From Hyphomonadaceae bacterium UBA1849 (GTDB lineage: Bacteria; Pseudomonadota; Alphaproteobacteria; Caulobacterales; Hyphomonadaceae), in assembly GCA_002338565.1 (NCBI GenBank), contig DDIN01000007.1:5780-69779 (forward strand): a stretch of 64,000 nucleotides of DNA. The letters are read 5' to 3'. This document shows, in pieces, positions 16,447 through 23,779 of the stretch. A program made the translations under genes and the position numbers. The number at the start of each line of letters is the position of its first letter. The stretch's first letter is position 1. Below the pieces are notes generated by a model, which did no database searches, was not told the DNA's origin, and saw only the letters and a program-made list of their open reading frames with translations.

Positions 16447-17111
16447 ATGCTCACTGGCTGTAGCTGCTCTTCAAGGGCGGAGACAGCCGGAAAGCCATCT
16501 TTCGGCAGTGTGATTTCTGTTCCGTCTTTCAGCGTGAGGTTCAGATACTCCGCCTTACGTCCGCCATGCAGAATGGCCATGCCGACGCCTCGCGGACCGT
16601 CAAATGCAGCCAGCAACGCCCAGCCCCAGTTTGGCATTTTGAAGACGTGGGGCCTCGCGTCGACGACTTGCGACAGATGGAATTCATGCACGGTCTTAAT
16701 ATCTGCCAGTTTTACGTGGCCGCTATCCAGCGACAGCCAGAGGCAGGCATTTCGCGTCGCCATCCAGTAAAGTACGAGCCCGGCGACAATCATCGGCGAG
16801 GTGAAGATGAACACCATCCACCAACGCGGCATGCCGTCATTGCCGATCAGCGAATAGACAAGCGCCAGAAGCGGCAGGGCCAGAACGCTCGCCCCGACAT
16901 CGACGCCAATCACGTCTTCGCCGTAGGACATATGCTCTGATGTCGAAGGCAGCTTCTCTTTCGGCAGGAAAATGTAAGCGAGAATACCAGACGCAATCGA
17001 GATCGCGCCGATGACGAAGTGCTGGCCTTGGAATAAGGCCGCGCCACCCGCGAGAACGCCCGCGACCAGCAGAACGCGGCGCATTACTTCAATGTAGAAC
17101 CAGTATCTCAT
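16443..17111 (-). CDS. Membrane protein of unknown function
   Basis: 222 residues. Two N-terminal helices (VLLVAGVLAGGAALF and the VIGAISIASGILAYIFLP region) are followed by a second pair (around VLALPLLALVYSLIG and VFIFTSPMIVAGLVLYWM). A C-terminal ~95-residue soluble beta-rich domain then has the feel of a PH-like membrane-protein tail (ACLWLSLDSGHVKLADIK, EYLNLTLKDGTEITLP). I do not recognise a named family. Its TAA stop and the TAA of the convergent S41 gene share the tetranucleotide TTAA at 16443-16446. No operon partner. Confidence 0.7.
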   Translation of the reverse strand: MRYWFYIEVMRRVLLVAGVLAGGAALFQGQHFVIGAISIASGILAYIFLPKEKLPSTSEHMSYGEDVIGVDVGASVLALPLLALVYSLIGNDGMPRWWMVFIFTSPMIVAGLVLYWMATRNACLWLSLDSGHVKLADIKTVHEFHLSQVVDARPHVFKMPNWGWALLAAFDGPRGVGMAILHGGRKAEYLNLTLKDGTEITLPKDGFPAVSALEEQLQPVSI

Positions 17112-17235
17112 ATCGGCCTCCGCCTGACTGTCTCACAGCAACCGACTTCGCGGAATGCGGCACAAAGACCATATGGAGTATATGGTTTTCTCTGATTAAC
17201 TTTCATACACTCCTTTTAAAGCGTACTCTCAAACC

Positions 17236-18384
17236 ATGCTGCACATTTATCATGGCAATATTCTGGACCTTGAAGTCGGCGCAATCGTCAACGCGGCGAA
17301 TAAGACCCTGATGGGCGGCGGCGGTGTTGATGGTGCGATCCATGCAGCTGCCGGGCCGCAGCTAAAAGACGCCTGCCGGCCACTTGCGCCCTGCCCGACC
17401 GGAGAAGTGCGCGTGACTGAAGGCTTCGGGCTCGCGCCCCGGCTCATCTTTCACACCGTTGGCCCGATTTTTCATGATGGCCAGCAGGGTGAAGCGGATG
17501 ATCTTGAAGCCTGTTATCGCAACTGCCTGCAGGAAGCGCTCTGCCATGGCGTGAAATCCATCGCCTTTCCTGCCATCTCGACAGGCGCTTATGGCTTTCC
17601 GGCCCTGGAAGCCGCCGAGATCGCGGTTGAGACCTGCGCAAACCACGTTAAAGAGCATGACACTGAAATCTATCTGGTAGCGTTCGATCCCGACACCACT
17701 GCTGCCCTAAGAGAGGCCTATTCAGAATTCATGGCTCAGAACCGTTTAGTCATTGCCGTTGACGGCACGCTCGCCTCCGGCAAGGGCACACTCTCCAAAG
17801 GCCTCGCGGCAGACTTAGGCCTTCCTCACCTTGATACGGGCCTTCTCTACCGCGCGACGGCGAAAGCCTGCCTTGATGCTGGCGTCTCGCCCGATGATGA
17901 AGCCGGTGCGGCGGAACTTGCAGCCACGCTCGATATCAACGCCATGAAGCCGGACGAACTTCGTACCGCAGAAGTCGGTCAGGCAGCCTCGCGCGTTGCA
18001 GTGCATCCGGATGTACGCAAAGCCCTGTTCCAGCTACAGCGCGATTTCGCAGCACAGGCCGGAGGCGCAATTCTGGACGGACGCGATATCGGCACGGTTG
18101 TCTGCCCTGACGCTGACATCAAATTCTGGATAGACGCCGATGTTGAGGTCCGCGCGGCGCGGCGCGTAGCTGAACTCAACGCCAAAGGCGACCCGATCAC
18201 GCAGGACGAAATGGTCACCCAGCTCAAAGAACGTGACGAGCGGGACAAGAACCGCGCCGTCGCGCCGATGAAACCGGCAGAAGATGCCCACTTGCTAGAT
18301 ACGACTCATTTGTCTATAGACGCGGCACGAGAACACGCCCGGCTCATTGTCGATCAGGTCAGGGCACGCATCGCAGGTCGTTAG
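17236..18384 (+). CDS. cmk: Macrodomain (ADP-ribose hydrolase type) fused to cytidylate kinase
   Basis: One 382-residue frame holds two complete enzymes. Residues 1-163 are a MacroD/YmdB-type macrodomain: VNAANKTLMGGGGVDGAIH (18-36), with the catalytic-loop Asp of GGVDGAIH at 32, and ISTGAYGFP (114-122). This type hydrolyses O-acetyl-ADP-ribose or mono-ADP-ribosyl ester links. Residues 168-382 are cytidylate kinase, which phosphorylates CMP/dCMP: P-loop GTLASGKGT (177-185), LDTGLLYRA and LDGRDIGTVVCPDADIKFW. There is almost no linker. An internal ATG at 17731 (MAQNRLVIAVDG) could start a separate Cmk, but no Shine-Dalgarno is near it. Upstream of rpsA, as cmk usually is. Confidence 0.93.
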   Translation: MLHIYHGNILDLEVGAIVNAANKTLMGGGGVDGAIHAAAGPQLKDACRPLAPCPTGEVRVTEGFGLAPRLIFHTVGPIFHDGQQGEADDLEACYRNCLQEALCHGVKSIAFPAISTGAYGFPALEAAEIAVETCANHVKEHDTEIYLVAFDPDTTAALREAYSEFMAQNRLVIAVDGTLASGKGTLSKGLAADLGLPHLDTGLLYRATAKACLDAGVSPDDEAGAAELAATLDINAMKPDELRTAEVGQAASRVAVHPDVRKALFQLQRDFAAQAGGAILDGRDIGTVVCPDADIKFWIDADVEVRAARRVAELNAKGDPITQDEMVTQLKERDERDKNRAVAPMKPAEDAHLLDTTHLSIDAAREHARLIVDQVRARIAGR

Positions 18385-18517
18385 CCAGCCCCCGGGCAGC
18401 TAAAATCCACCGGCCCGCACCTTGATCGACTGAATTCACATCAACTTTAACCGACACTCGCAGTGTCATTTGTCCTATGGCGCAATCCATGGGGCTTGCA
18501 GAAATTTTGGAGTCTCA

Positions 18518-20209
18518 ATGTCTGCTGAAACTATGAACCCATCTACGGACGATTTTGCGTCCATGTTTGAATCCAGCTTTGCTGGAAGCAATATGCAAGA
18601 AGGCCGCGTTGTACCGGCTACTGTAATTTCCGTCGAAAACGACGCAGTGATCGTTGACGTCGGCCTGAAAACTGAAGGTCGCGTTCCACTTCGCGAGTTC
18701 GGTCAGGATGCGACACCTAGCGCTGGTGATATCGTAGAAGTTTACCTTGAGCGCATCGAAAACGCGCTCGGCGAAGCTGTTCTTTCGCGCGACAAAGCAC
18801 GCCGCGAAGAAGCATGGACACGCCTCGAGAAACTTCACGAGAAAGAAGAGCCTGCAGAAGGCGCAATCGTTGGCCGCGTTAAAGGTGGCTTCACGGTTGA
18901 CCTCGGTGGCGTCAACGCGTTCCTCCCGGGTTCTCAGGTTGATATCCGTCCAATCAAAGACGTCGGCCCACTCATGGGTGTTGCTCAGCCGTTCGCGATC
19001 CTCAAAATGGACCGCCCACGTGGCAACATCGTTGTATCCCGCCGTGCAGTTCTCGAAGAGAGCCGTGCAGAGCAACGTGCAGAGATCGTCGGCGAACTGG
19101 CTGAAGGTGACGTTCGTGAAGGCGTCGTCAAGAACATCACCGATTACGGTGCGTTCGTTGACCTCGGCGGCATTGATGGCCTCCTCCACGTCACAGACAT
19201 GTCCTGGAAACGTATTTCTCACCCAAGCCAGGTTGTGAACGTTGGCGAGACTGTCAAAGTTCAGATCATCAAGATCAACCCGGACACACAACGTATCTCT
19301 CTCGGCATGAAGCAACTCATGTCCGACCCATGGGATGGTGTTGAAGCGAAATACCCACTGGGCGCTCGCTACACTGGCCGCATCACGAACATCACTGACT
19401 ACGGTGCGTTCGTTGAGCTGGAAGACGGCGTTGAAGGCCTCATCCACGTGTCTGAAATGTCCTGGACTAAGAAAAACGTCCACCCGGGCAAAATCGTCTC
19501 TACTTCTCAGGAAGTTGACGTCATGGTCCTCGACGTTGATGCAGACAAGCGTCGCATCTCTCTCGGCCTCAAGCAGTGCATGGACAACCCATGGGATGCG
19601 TTCCTCGTTGACCACCCAGTCGGTTCTGAACTCGAAGGCGAAGTTCGCGGCATCACCGAATTCGGTATGTTCGTTGGCATCGGCCCAGACCTCGACGGTA
19701 TGGTTCACATCAACGACATCGACTGGAACCGTCAGGGCGAAGAAGCAATCGAAGACTACAACAAAGGCGACACCGTCAAAGTTAAGGTCCTCGAAGTTGA
19801 CGTTGAGAAAGAACGTATCTCTCTCGGCATCAAACAACTCGGCGACGACCCGATGGCTGGTGGCGACGTGCGTAAGGGCTCGACCCTCACCGTTACTGTC
19901 ACCGAAGTCGCTTCCGGTGGTATCGAAGTTGAGCTTCCAGAAGGCCTCAAAGCCTTCATCCGTCGCTCTGACCTTTCCCGTGACCGTTCAGAGCAGCGCC
20001 CGGAGCGTTTCGCTGTTGGCGACACAATCGACGCGAAAGTCACAAACTTCGACCGCAACTCTCGCCGCGTAACGCTCTCCATTAAAGCTCTGGAGATCGA
20101 AGAAGAGAAAGAAGCAGTCGCTCAGTACGGCTCTGCTGACTCTGGCGCGTCCCTCGGTGATATCCTTGGTGCGGCCCTCAAAGGTGATGAGGAAGAAGGC
20201 AAACAATAG
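18518..20209 (+). CDS. rpsA: 30S ribosomal protein bS1
   Basis: 563 residues with six S1/OB-fold repeats, visible as successive GxVxxxxxxGxxVDLG / DYGAFVDLGGIDGLLHVTDM / DYGAFVELEDGVEGLIHVS / FGMFVGIGPDLDGMVHIND blocks. It binds mRNA leaders and recruits them to the 30S subunit. The ATG at 18518 (MSAETMNPSTDDF) has GGAG 8 nt upstream; an in-frame start at 18470 is weaker and not conserved. It follows the cmk fusion by 133 nt and precedes ihfB, the standard order. Codon use is strongly biased, consistent with high expression, and this creates long antisense reading frames that are not genes. Confidence 0.98.
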   Translation: MSAETMNPSTDDFASMFESSFAGSNMQEGRVVPATVISVENDAVIVDVGLKTEGRVPLREFGQDATPSAGDIVEVYLERIENALGEAVLSRDKARREEAWTRLEKLHEKEEPAEGAIVGRVKGGFTVDLGGVNAFLPGSQVDIRPIKDVGPLMGVAQPFAILKMDRPRGNIVVSRRAVLEESRAEQRAEIVGELAEGDVREGVVKNITDYGAFVDLGGIDGLLHVTDMSWKRISHPSQVVNVGETVKVQIIKINPDTQRISLGMKQLMSDPWDGVEAKYPLGARYTGRITNITDYGAFVELEDGVEGLIHVSEMSWTKKNVHPGKIVSTSQEVDVMVLDVDADKRRISLGLKQCMDNPWDAFLVDHPVGSELEGEVRGITEFGMFVGIGPDLDGMVHINDIDWNRQGEEAIEDYNKGDTVKVKVLEVDVEKERISLGIKQLGDDPMAGGDVRKGSTLTVTVTEVASGGIEVELPEGLKAFIRRSDLSRDRSEQRPERFAVGDTIDAKVTNFDRNSRRVTLSIKALEIEEEKEAVAQYGSADSGASLGDILGAALKGDEEEGKQ

Positions 20210-20244
20210 AAATTTTGCCTTCATAGTAAAAATTCAATCACAAA

Positions 20245-20275
20245 TTCGCGGCGAAGCCTTTGGTTTCGCCGCGAA
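20245..20275. promoter_or_regulatory. Perfect 11-bp hairpin between rpsA and ihfB
   Basis: TTCGCGGCGAA (20245-20255) and TTCGCCGCGAA (20265-20275) are exact reverse complements around a nine-base loop. No T-tract follows on the plus strand (AAAACGT), so it is not a classic terminator. It may be an mRNA processing or stability element setting the rpsA/ihfB ratio; that is inference. Confidence 0.55.
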
Positions 20276-20293
20276 AACGTATATGGTGGGGGA

Positions 20294-20593
20294 ATGCTAC
20301 GCTCAGAACTCGTTCAGAAACTGACTGATGAAAACCCGCATCTCCGTCCACAGGATCTGGAGAAGGTCGTCGATGTTATTCTGGAAGAGATCACCTCCGC
20401 CCTTGAAAGCGGGTCTCGCGTAGAACTCAGAGGTTTCGGTGCATTTTCAGTGCGTAAGCGCGATGCTCGCGTTGGCCGCAACCCGCGTACAGGCGAAACT
20501 GTACAGGTCGAAGAGAAGTTCGTTCCATTCTTCAAAGCCGGTAAAGAACTGCGTGCGCGCCTCAATGACGGCGTCGATCCTGAAGACCGCTAA
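20294..20593 (+). CDS. ihfB: Integration host factor beta subunit
   Basis: 99 residues of the HU/IHF DNA-bending family. MLRSELVQKLTDENPHL and VELRGFGAFSVRKRDARVG are IHF-beta style, and RNPRTGETVQVEEKFVPFFKAGKELR is the DNA-clasping beta-arm with the intercalating Pro. Its position directly after rpsA supports IhfB rather than HU. GGGGGA lies 5 nt before the ATG. IHF is a cofactor for RpoN-type promoters, and rpoN is in this window. Confidence 0.93.
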   Translation: MLRSELVQKLTDENPHLRPQDLEKVVDVILEEITSALESGSRVELRGFGAFSVRKRDARVGRNPRTGETVQVEEKFVPFFKAGKELRARLNDGVDPEDR

Positions 20594-20885
20594 ACACGTA
20601 CATCCCTGTCTTGGTGTTCGGACCACAACACTATCAAAAATAGAAAACTGGATTTGCCGCGAAAAATTTCCCTATTCAGGCGAATGGACGCGATAAACCC
20701 CATATTTCATAGCGCCGCATGGCCCGTTCGGCCCCCTTAAAGCGCGCAATTTTCAAAATATGGCAACTTTTTCGTCAATCAAAACAGCGACCTAATGTTC
20801 AACTGCAATTGATATGCAGAATTCTGTCACACTTTAACCTAGATTATGGCGGAAACTTCGAGCTGGCGATACGCGTTTCCTCCTT

Positions 20886-21659
20886 ATGGATATGCCTGTT
20901 TATACATTCGAAGGCCGTGAGCACGCGCAGACAGCATCTTGTCTTGCCGCAAAGCTTATGAAGCTTACGCATCTTAGCAGCCGCCATGTTGAGCTGCTTG
21001 CGCGTCTGGAGACCAATGCTGTTGGCCTCCCACGTGGCCATGTTCTTCTGTCTGAAGGTCAGCCCGCTAATGAACTTGTCATCCTGAAATCAGGGTGGGT
21101 GAGTTCCGGTAAACTTCTCAAAGACGGCGGATCAAGCATCGCGCAAATTCACCATCCAGGTGACGTTGTCGGTTTCGAGAATATTGCATTCTCCACCGTC
21201 AAAAATACCTGCGTGGCTGAGTCCGACCTGATCGCATGTAAAATTCGCACCGGCGATCTGAATGAAGTATTCAGCGAAAGCCCTCGCCTTGCTGCGCTCA
21301 TAACGGCGCTGGGAGCGATCGAGCATGCAATAATTTCGGATCGGGTAATGATCTCGCGTCGTAACGACGGTGAGATGCGCGTGGCGCTTTTCCTGTTGCA
21401 GACGCTGAGCCGCCTCAGATTGATGAACGATACCGCTCAGAACGGTTTCATGTGCCCGCTGAGACAACAGCAGATTGGCGATGCGACGGGTCTGACAAGC
21501 GTTCACGTCAGCCGTATGCTCAAGCGTCTTGAGGATGGAGGCTTTATCCGCAGGAGCCGTCAGTTCATCGAAATTACCGATGAAGAGGGTCTTTCGCAGA
21601 TGATTGACTATGTCGACCGTTATCAGGACCTCAATTTGTCATGGTTACCGGAGGACTGA
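20886..21659 (+). CDS. Crp/Fnr family transcriptional regulator
   Basis: 257 residues. An N-terminal cyclic-nucleotide-binding-like beta-roll (LPRGHVLLSEGQPANELVILKSGWVSSGKLL, HPGDVVGFENIAF) is joined by a dimer helix to a winged helix-turn-helix (PLRQQQIGDATGLTSVHVSRMLKRLEDGGFI). The Fnr-type Cys cluster is absent, so it is not an oxygen sensor of that kind. The ligand is unknown; the recognition helix SVHVSRMLKRL is like FixK/Crp proteins. The start is uncertain: there are Mets at 20886, 20892 and 20958, none with a good Shine-Dalgarno. The ~290 nt upstream contains no gene and may hold its promoter. Confidence 0.9.
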   Translation: MDMPVYTFEGREHAQTASCLAAKLMKLTHLSSRHVELLARLETNAVGLPRGHVLLSEGQPANELVILKSGWVSSGKLLKDGGSSIAQIHHPGDVVGFENIAFSTVKNTCVAESDLIACKIRTGDLNEVFSESPRLAALITALGAIEHAIISDRVMISRRNDGEMRVALFLLQTLSRLRLMNDTAQNGFMCPLRQQQIGDATGLTSVHVSRMLKRLEDGGFIRRSRQFIEITDEEGLSQMIDYVDRYQDLNLSWLPED

Positions 21660-21780
21660 TCACAGTCTGCAGTTGCTTTAATCTCGATCAAATACGCAGC
21701 GTCTCAAGTACGTTAAGCTGTGATATACAACCGTACCCGCAACACTGAACGCCCGAGCGGGCGAGGATCGGAGCAATGCT

Positions 21781-22158
21781 ATGACCGGTCCCTTCTCCGG
21801 ACACGCCTTATTGGTCGAGGACAACACAATCATCGCACTGGATGTCGCTGATATGCTTGAAAGCATGGGCGCGGCTCAGGTGCATGTCGCAAGTAACTGC
21901 GACGAAGCAATGGATATCCTCAGCAGATACCCCGTCGCCTACGCGGTCGTAGACGTCATGCTGGACGGCCAGACATGCGAGCCAATCGCTTTAAGCCTGA
22001 GCCAGCAGGCTATCCCGTTTATTTATGCATCGGGAATGAACGAGCTTCAGGCAAGCCTGCCTGAAGCGCCGAACGTTGCTAAACCCTATTCGCCGGATGC
22101 GCTTTTGAGCGCATTAGAAAACAGCATCCGGCAGGGATGGGATTTAAAGCCAGCTTAG
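21781..22158 (+). CDS. Single-domain response regulator receiver
   Basis: 125 residues, a stand-alone CheY-like receiver. The acidic pair is VEDN (13-14), the phospho-acceptor Asp-58 is in YAVVDVMLDGQ, and the conserved Lys-101 is in NVAKPYS. The conserved Thr/Ser position reads YASGM. No output domain, so it acts by protein contact or as a phosphate shuttle/sink. It converges with and overlaps by 4 nt the two-domain response regulator on the other strand, suggesting it belongs to the same signalling block. The nearby kinase lacks its own receiver. Confidence 0.9.
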   Translation: MTGPFSGHALLVEDNTIIALDVADMLESMGAAQVHVASNCDEAMDILSRYPVAYAVVDVMLDGQTCEPIALSLSQQAIPFIYASGMNELQASLPEAPNVAKPYSPDALLSALENSIRQGWDLKPA

Positions 22159-22961
22159 ATGTAAGCGGAGATTGTTTCCTCAATGTCCGCTTCAGTCGCG
22201 CGATCCAGTGAGATCACACGAGTAAACTTGTCCCAATAGCTCATATCCTGAGCTGCCTTGGAATCCTCGATTAGCAGGAATTTTGGAATACTCAGCTTCG
22301 CAAACTGCTGGCTGCGTTTCAAAATTGTGAGAGCAGTCTGATCATTCGTGTTCTGGGACAGGATGACAGCTGAGTATGCTTTCTCCGCCAGATATCCGTC
22401 GATCTGCGATCCACGATGGTGAACGATGAACGGGACGCCCATCTTGCGAAGCGAGCTCTCGATATCGTCGATATCCTGCCATTCAGCAGCAATGATCAGC
22501 GCAGGTTTAACGCGGCGCTCCTGCTCAGGCTGCGCCATGAAGGAGTGGTAGAGCTTGACCATCTGCTCTTCTTTTTCAGCGGTCATACGTTCAACTTCGC
22601 GAAGACGCGCCTCAACGGTTGCCAGAAGCAGCTCAAAGTCGATTGGCTTGGTGACATAGTCATCCACGCCCATTTTCTTCCCCTGAATGATGTGACGGCG
22701 GTCCGCCAGAGCACTCAGAAAAACGATCGGGGTAGACGAAAACGCCTTCAGCTCACGAAGGCCTTCCAGCATGCCATAACCGTCAAGCACCGGCATTGTA
22801 ATGTCAGACAAGACAAGTTGCGGCTTGAATTCCTGAATCAGTTTGAGGCCTTCAGCACCGTTGCCGGCGCAAGCCACTTCATATCCCTCGTCTTCCAATT
22901 CTTCGACGATCAGGGACCTGATTTCCGCCTCGTCTTCTACGACTGCGATACGCGCGCTCAT
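22155..22961 (-). CDS. Response regulator with receiver and pseudo-receiver domains
   Basis: 268 residues. Residues 1-125 are an intact receiver: acids in VVEDE (9-11), phospho-acceptor Asp-53 in LVLSDITMP, Ser-83 in FLSAL and Lys-105 in DYVTKP. A helical linker (LLLATVEARLREVERMTAEKEEQ) leads to a second Rossmann-like domain (about 150-268). In that domain the strand expected to end in Asp reads SAVILSQNTND and the acidic pocket is lost, so it looks like a pseudo-receiver. No DNA-binding or enzymatic output is present. It starts within the stop of the upstream kinase-like gene (ATGA), so the three genes are coupled. Confidence 0.88.
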   Translation of the reverse strand: MSARIAVVEDEAEIRSLIVEELEDEGYEVACAGNGAEGLKLIQEFKPQLVLSDITMPVLDGYGMLEGLRELKAFSSTPIVFLSALADRRHIIQGKKMGVDDYVTKPIDFELLLATVEARLREVERMTAEKEEQMVKLYHSFMAQPEQERRVKPALIIAAEWQDIDDIESSLRKMGVPFIVHHRGSQIDGYLAEKAYSAVILSQNTNDQTALTILKRSQQFAKLSIPKFLLIEDSKAAQDMSYWDKFTRVISLDRATEADIEETISAYI

Positions 22962-23776
22962 TTCACAGTTCCTTCTTTCTGAGAGTCTGAGTTGTCTTCA
23001 GGCAGGTAGAGCAGCGGTTTCTCGCACTTCTCATCATGCCCGGTAATCGGAAGCCGTATCTCGAACTCTATACGGTCTTCGCAATCTTCTATGTCGAGCT
23101 CCCCTTCATGCTGCTCTACGAGCAGACGGATGAGCTTCAGGTTTACGCCATCAGGCAGCACGGTCGTGGCCTGGTTGCGGTCTGCTTCCAGTTTCTCTGA
23201 AAGGTCGCGAACGTCGACGAGCGAACGCGCCTCAAAGATAGCTTTCAAAGTGATATTGGCCCAACGGCCCTCCGACCACATAACGAGGTCCAGTCGGCCA
23301 CGGTTGGTGATGAGATCGCCGCCAATGGTGAGAAGTTTGTCGAGGATCAACTCAACGAGCCTGCGATCACCAACGACCAGATCAGGGCATTCCGTGAGCC
23401 AGGCGACCAGATTAACGTCAGGGCGTACGGCCTGATGTTCACGGGTAATGCCTTCCACGAGTTCGTGCAGCATGACGTTCATCACCGGATCCGGCTTGAT
23501 GCAGGCCGCCATTTGCGTAAGCTCGATAGAGTGCTCCACCAGCTCAACCATTTTGTCGACTGTCGCCCGGATGATCTCGGTTCTTGCCTTGACCTCTTCG
23601 GCTGACACCTGCCCCGCAAATCGTTCGAGGCGGCGCGCATTGCCATCAATTACAGTCAGCGGCGTGCGCAAGGAATGGCGTGTGAGTTCCGAGAGTCGTT
23701 CCCTCAGCTCCTGCAATTCCTGACTGGCAATGTCCGACATTTTTGGCAATCCAATATCGTGTTTGAAATTTTGCAT
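22958..23776 (-). CDS. Histidine-kinase-like protein with degenerate ATPase domain
   Basis: 272 residues, no membrane segment. The N-terminal dimerisation domain carries RHSLRTPLTVIDGNARRLER with His-34 at the phospho-site. The acidic residue that normally follows His (HE/HD) is Ser, a change expected to cripple autokinase activity. The C-terminal half keeps the outline of a HATPase fold (VGDRRLVELILDKLL; LKLIRLLVEQHEGELDIE). It lacks the N-box Asn, the DxGxG G1 motif and the glycine-rich lid, so ATP binding looks lost. The dimerisation segment is clearly paralogous to that of the neighbouring full kinase. It could be a phosphotransferase of the ChpT/Spo0B type or an allosteric partner; this is inference. 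GGGGGA lies 8 nt before the ATG; the gap to the kinase is 3 nt. Confidence 0.82.
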   Translation of the reverse strand: MQNFKHDIGLPKMSDIASQELQELRERLSELTRHSLRTPLTVIDGNARRLERFAGQVSAEEVKARTEIIRATVDKMVELVEHSIELTQMAACIKPDPVMNVMLHELVEGITREHQAVRPDVNLVAWLTECPDLVVGDRRLVELILDKLLTIGGDLITNRGRLDLVMWSEGRWANITLKAIFEARSLVDVRDLSEKLEADRNQATTVLPDGVNLKLIRLLVEQHEGELDIEDCEDRIEFEIRLPITGHDEKCEKPLLYLPEDNSDSQKEGTVK

Positions 23777-23779
23777 AAA

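Noticed and set aside
17731..18384. Separate cmk gene starting at the internal ATG
   Set aside because: No good Shine-Dalgarno and no stop between the domains; kept as an alternative within the fusion entry.
18515..19837. 440-residue reading frame antisense to rpsA, plus two shorter plus-strand frames at 18747-19238 and 19335-20072
   Set aside because: rpsA has strongly biased codons that leave other frames open. The products show no domain features and repeat the S1 periodicity.
22416..22982. 188-residue plus-strand frame over the two-domain response regulator
   Set aside because: Antisense shadow of a clear receiver protein.
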